This document shows, piece after piece, positions 4,843 to 6,106 of a stretch of DNA of 6,106 bases. Both the position numbers and the translations under genes were made by a program. The stretch is from an uncultured Clostridia bacterium (GTDB lineage Bacteria; Bacillota; Clostridia; Oscillospirales; Acutalibacteraceae). The stretch spans positions 1-6,106 of the forward strand of contig CALYOC010000050.1 in NCBI GenBank assembly GCA_945227095.1. The letters run 5' to 3'. How positions within the stretch are numbered: the stretch's first letter is position 1; every line of letters begins with the position of its first letter. The notes beneath the pieces were generated by a model. It was not told the origin of the DNA. It ran no database searches and worked only from the letters and a program-made list of their open reading frames with translations.

Positions 4843-6106
4843 TTATATCAGTGAAAGCTGTTCTCCCATATCTTCACTTGCGGGCAATGCGCCAATGGAA
4901 GGAAGCGTCTTTGTTCTGTACCTGTGCGGCTTTGCAAATTCACCCGGTACATACTCTCTTAACGCGCAGACGGTTTTATTCTTCTTTTGCGTCATAACAT
5001 TGACACCTATTGTGTCCTTTGTCGTTTTAGAGGCAATTACCGCGGTATTAAAGAGCAGTTTTCTGCCATTTGTGCTTTCGATAACGAGGTCGGTATCCTC
5101 TTTGATATAGATAATTCCGGCAAGAGGGCTTTTTGACGAGTAGGCTTTGATAAGTTTTTTACGGTTCGTCTTTGTTTCGTATGCGCCGACGGGAACCTTC
5201 GCGACCTTGCCGTTTTCAAATGCGAAAACCATATATCCCTCGTATTTGTCAATAACCGCCATATATATCGCGTTTTCATCGCTGTCCATATCAAGCGCCG
5301 ACGCGATATAATCGCCCATTGCGCTCGCCTTGGTGTCCTTAAAGTCATATATATGAGCTTTATAAACCTGACATTTGTCGGTAAAGAAGAGCAACTCCTT
5401 CTTATTCGTAGATTGAGTGCTCAAAATGATACTGTCATTCTCCTTGAGCTTTTGCTCGCTGTTCATTCTCAGGGATTGTGCGGTAATTTTCTTGAAATAT
5501 CCCTCTCTTGTGAAGAAGATATTTACAGGATAGTCGGGAATTTCATCGTCAACATCAATCTGCTCAATATCGTCCTCGTAAATAATCTGTGTGCGCCTCG
5601 GCTTGCCGTATTTCTCGGCGACAGCCTTGAGTTCCTTGACAATAATAGTCTTAATACGCGCCTTGCTTGAAAGAATTGCGCGAAGATTCTCAATCTCTGC
5701 AATAAGGTTTTCAATATCCTTTGTGCGCTTTAAGATAAACTCACGGTTTAAGTGACGCAATTTAATCTCTGCGACATACTCCGCTTGGATTTTATCAATT
5801 CCAAAGCCAATCATAAGGTTCGGAACGACCTCGCTTTCCTCGGCGGTGTTCCTGACAATTGAAACGGCCTTATCAATATCTAATAGTATTTTTTGCAAAC
5901 CTTCAAGAAGATGAAGCTGCTTTTCCCTCTTATCAAGAGTAAATGCCGTACGCCTGCTCACACATTCGATTCTGAACGCAACCCACTCCTCGATTATCTC
6001 CTTAATTCCCATCACCTTCGGAACTCCGCCGACGAGTATATTGAAATTACACGAGAATGTGTCCTGCAACGGAGTGAGTTTAAAAAGCTTTTGCATTAGC
6101 TTATCG
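4843..6106 (-). CDS. Type IIA DNA topoisomerase subunit A (GyrA/ParC-like), C-terminal part
   Basis: The A subunit of gyrase or topoisomerase IV forms the DNA gate and passes one duplex through another to change supercoiling or unlink chromosomes; it works with an ATP-binding GyrB/ParE partner. The last 420 codons are visible; the frame continues beyond the right edge, and an ATG at 6096 is internal. Counting from that Met, KLTPLQDTF (6-14) and GGVPKVMGIKEIIEEW (23-38) are typical of the breakage-reunion domain. Residues 45-170 are the coiled-coil tower region ending in KYGKPRRTQI. Residues about 187-395 are beta-pinwheel-like repeats (FFTREGYFKKI, LLFFTDKCQVYK, MVFAFENGKVAKVP, LVIESTNGRKLLF). 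No GyrA box (QRRGGKG) is visible; TKASAMGDYI lies near where one would be expected. A ParC-like or non-wrapping clostridial paralogue is therefore likelier than true gyrase. The catalytic Tyr lies outside the window. Confidence 0.92.
   Translation of the reverse strand, partial: DKLMQKLFKLTPLQDTFSCNFNILVGGVPKVMGIKEIIEEWVAFRIECVSRRTAFTLDKREKQLHLLEGLQKILLDIDKAVSIVRNTAEESEVVPNLMIGFGIDKIQAEYVAEIKLRHLNREFILKRTKDIENLIAEIENLRAILSSKARIKTIIVKELKAVAEKYGKPRRTQIIYEDDIEQIDVDDEIPDYPVNIFFTREGYFKKITAQSLRMNSEQKLKENDSIILSTQSTNKKELLFFTDKCQVYKAHIYDFKDTKASAMGDYIASALDMDSDENAIYMAVIDKYEGYMVFAFENGKVAKVPVGAYETKTNRKKLIKAYSSKSPLAGIIYIKEDTDLVIESTNGRKLLFNTAVIASKTTKDTIGVNVMTQKKNKTVCALREYVPGEFAKPHRYRTKTLPSIGALPASEDMGEQLSLI

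Noticed and set aside
4781..5110. Open frames on the + strand overlapping the topoisomerase gene
   Set aside because: They lie antisense to a strongly conserved coding sequence, have no ribosome-binding site and encode no recognisable domain.
1..6106. CRISPR array, insertion sequence, prophage or defence system
   Set aside because: No regularly spaced repeats, transposase or integrase fragments, or defence-type domains were seen; the genes are ordinary chromosomal functions.

Overview
The window looks like chromosomal DNA of a spore-forming, low-GC Gram-positive bacterium of the class Clostridia, probably in or near the Oscillospiraceae/Ruminococcaceae. The evidence is a BofA-type sporulation protein, a SecG with Firmicutes-type features, good GGAG/GGAGG ribosome-binding sites, very AT-rich spacers with many U-tailed intrinsic terminators, and a GyrA/ParC paralogue of the kind seen in clostridia. 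This placement is inferred from gene content; no rRNA or other species marker is present.

Layout. On the left (1-1363, + strand) is the end of an aromatic amino acid operon: the 3' end of aroC (chorismate synthase), then pheA one base later (bifunctional chorismate mutase/prephenate dehydratase with an ACT domain), closed by a strong terminator. AroC makes chorismate and PheA commits it to phenylalanine. From 1408 to about 1897 there is a gene-free, extremely AT-rich stretch. It holds two opposed groups of DnaA-box-like 9-mers and a run of helically phased A-tracts. A 15-bp, probably bidirectional terminator closes it.

From 1982 to the right edge all genes are on the - strand. In transcription order (right to left) they are: a type IIA topoisomerase A subunit (C-terminal part, runs off the right edge), a 350-base spacer with conspicuous RNA-like inverted repeats and the secG promoter, secG, a DEDDh-type 3'-5' exonuclease with a C-terminal zinc ribbon, a bofA homologue, and a protein joining a degenerate pyrophosphatase-like domain to a Nudix hydrolase domain. 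Terminators lie after secG and after the exonuclease, and separate promoters can be proposed for secG, bofA and the Nudix gene. These are therefore mostly single-gene transcription units rather than one operon.

The most interesting item is the DnaA-box-like cluster between the converging pheA and Nudix genes. It has the look of an origin or a DnaA-titrating site, but dnaA is absent and both flanking gene sets are transcribed towards it, which argues against a normal oriC. Other points of note are the loss of the expected acidic residues in the pyrophosphatase-like domain, a sigma-E-like promoter in front of bofA, and a perfect + strand terminator at 4793-4836 with no + strand gene to terminate.
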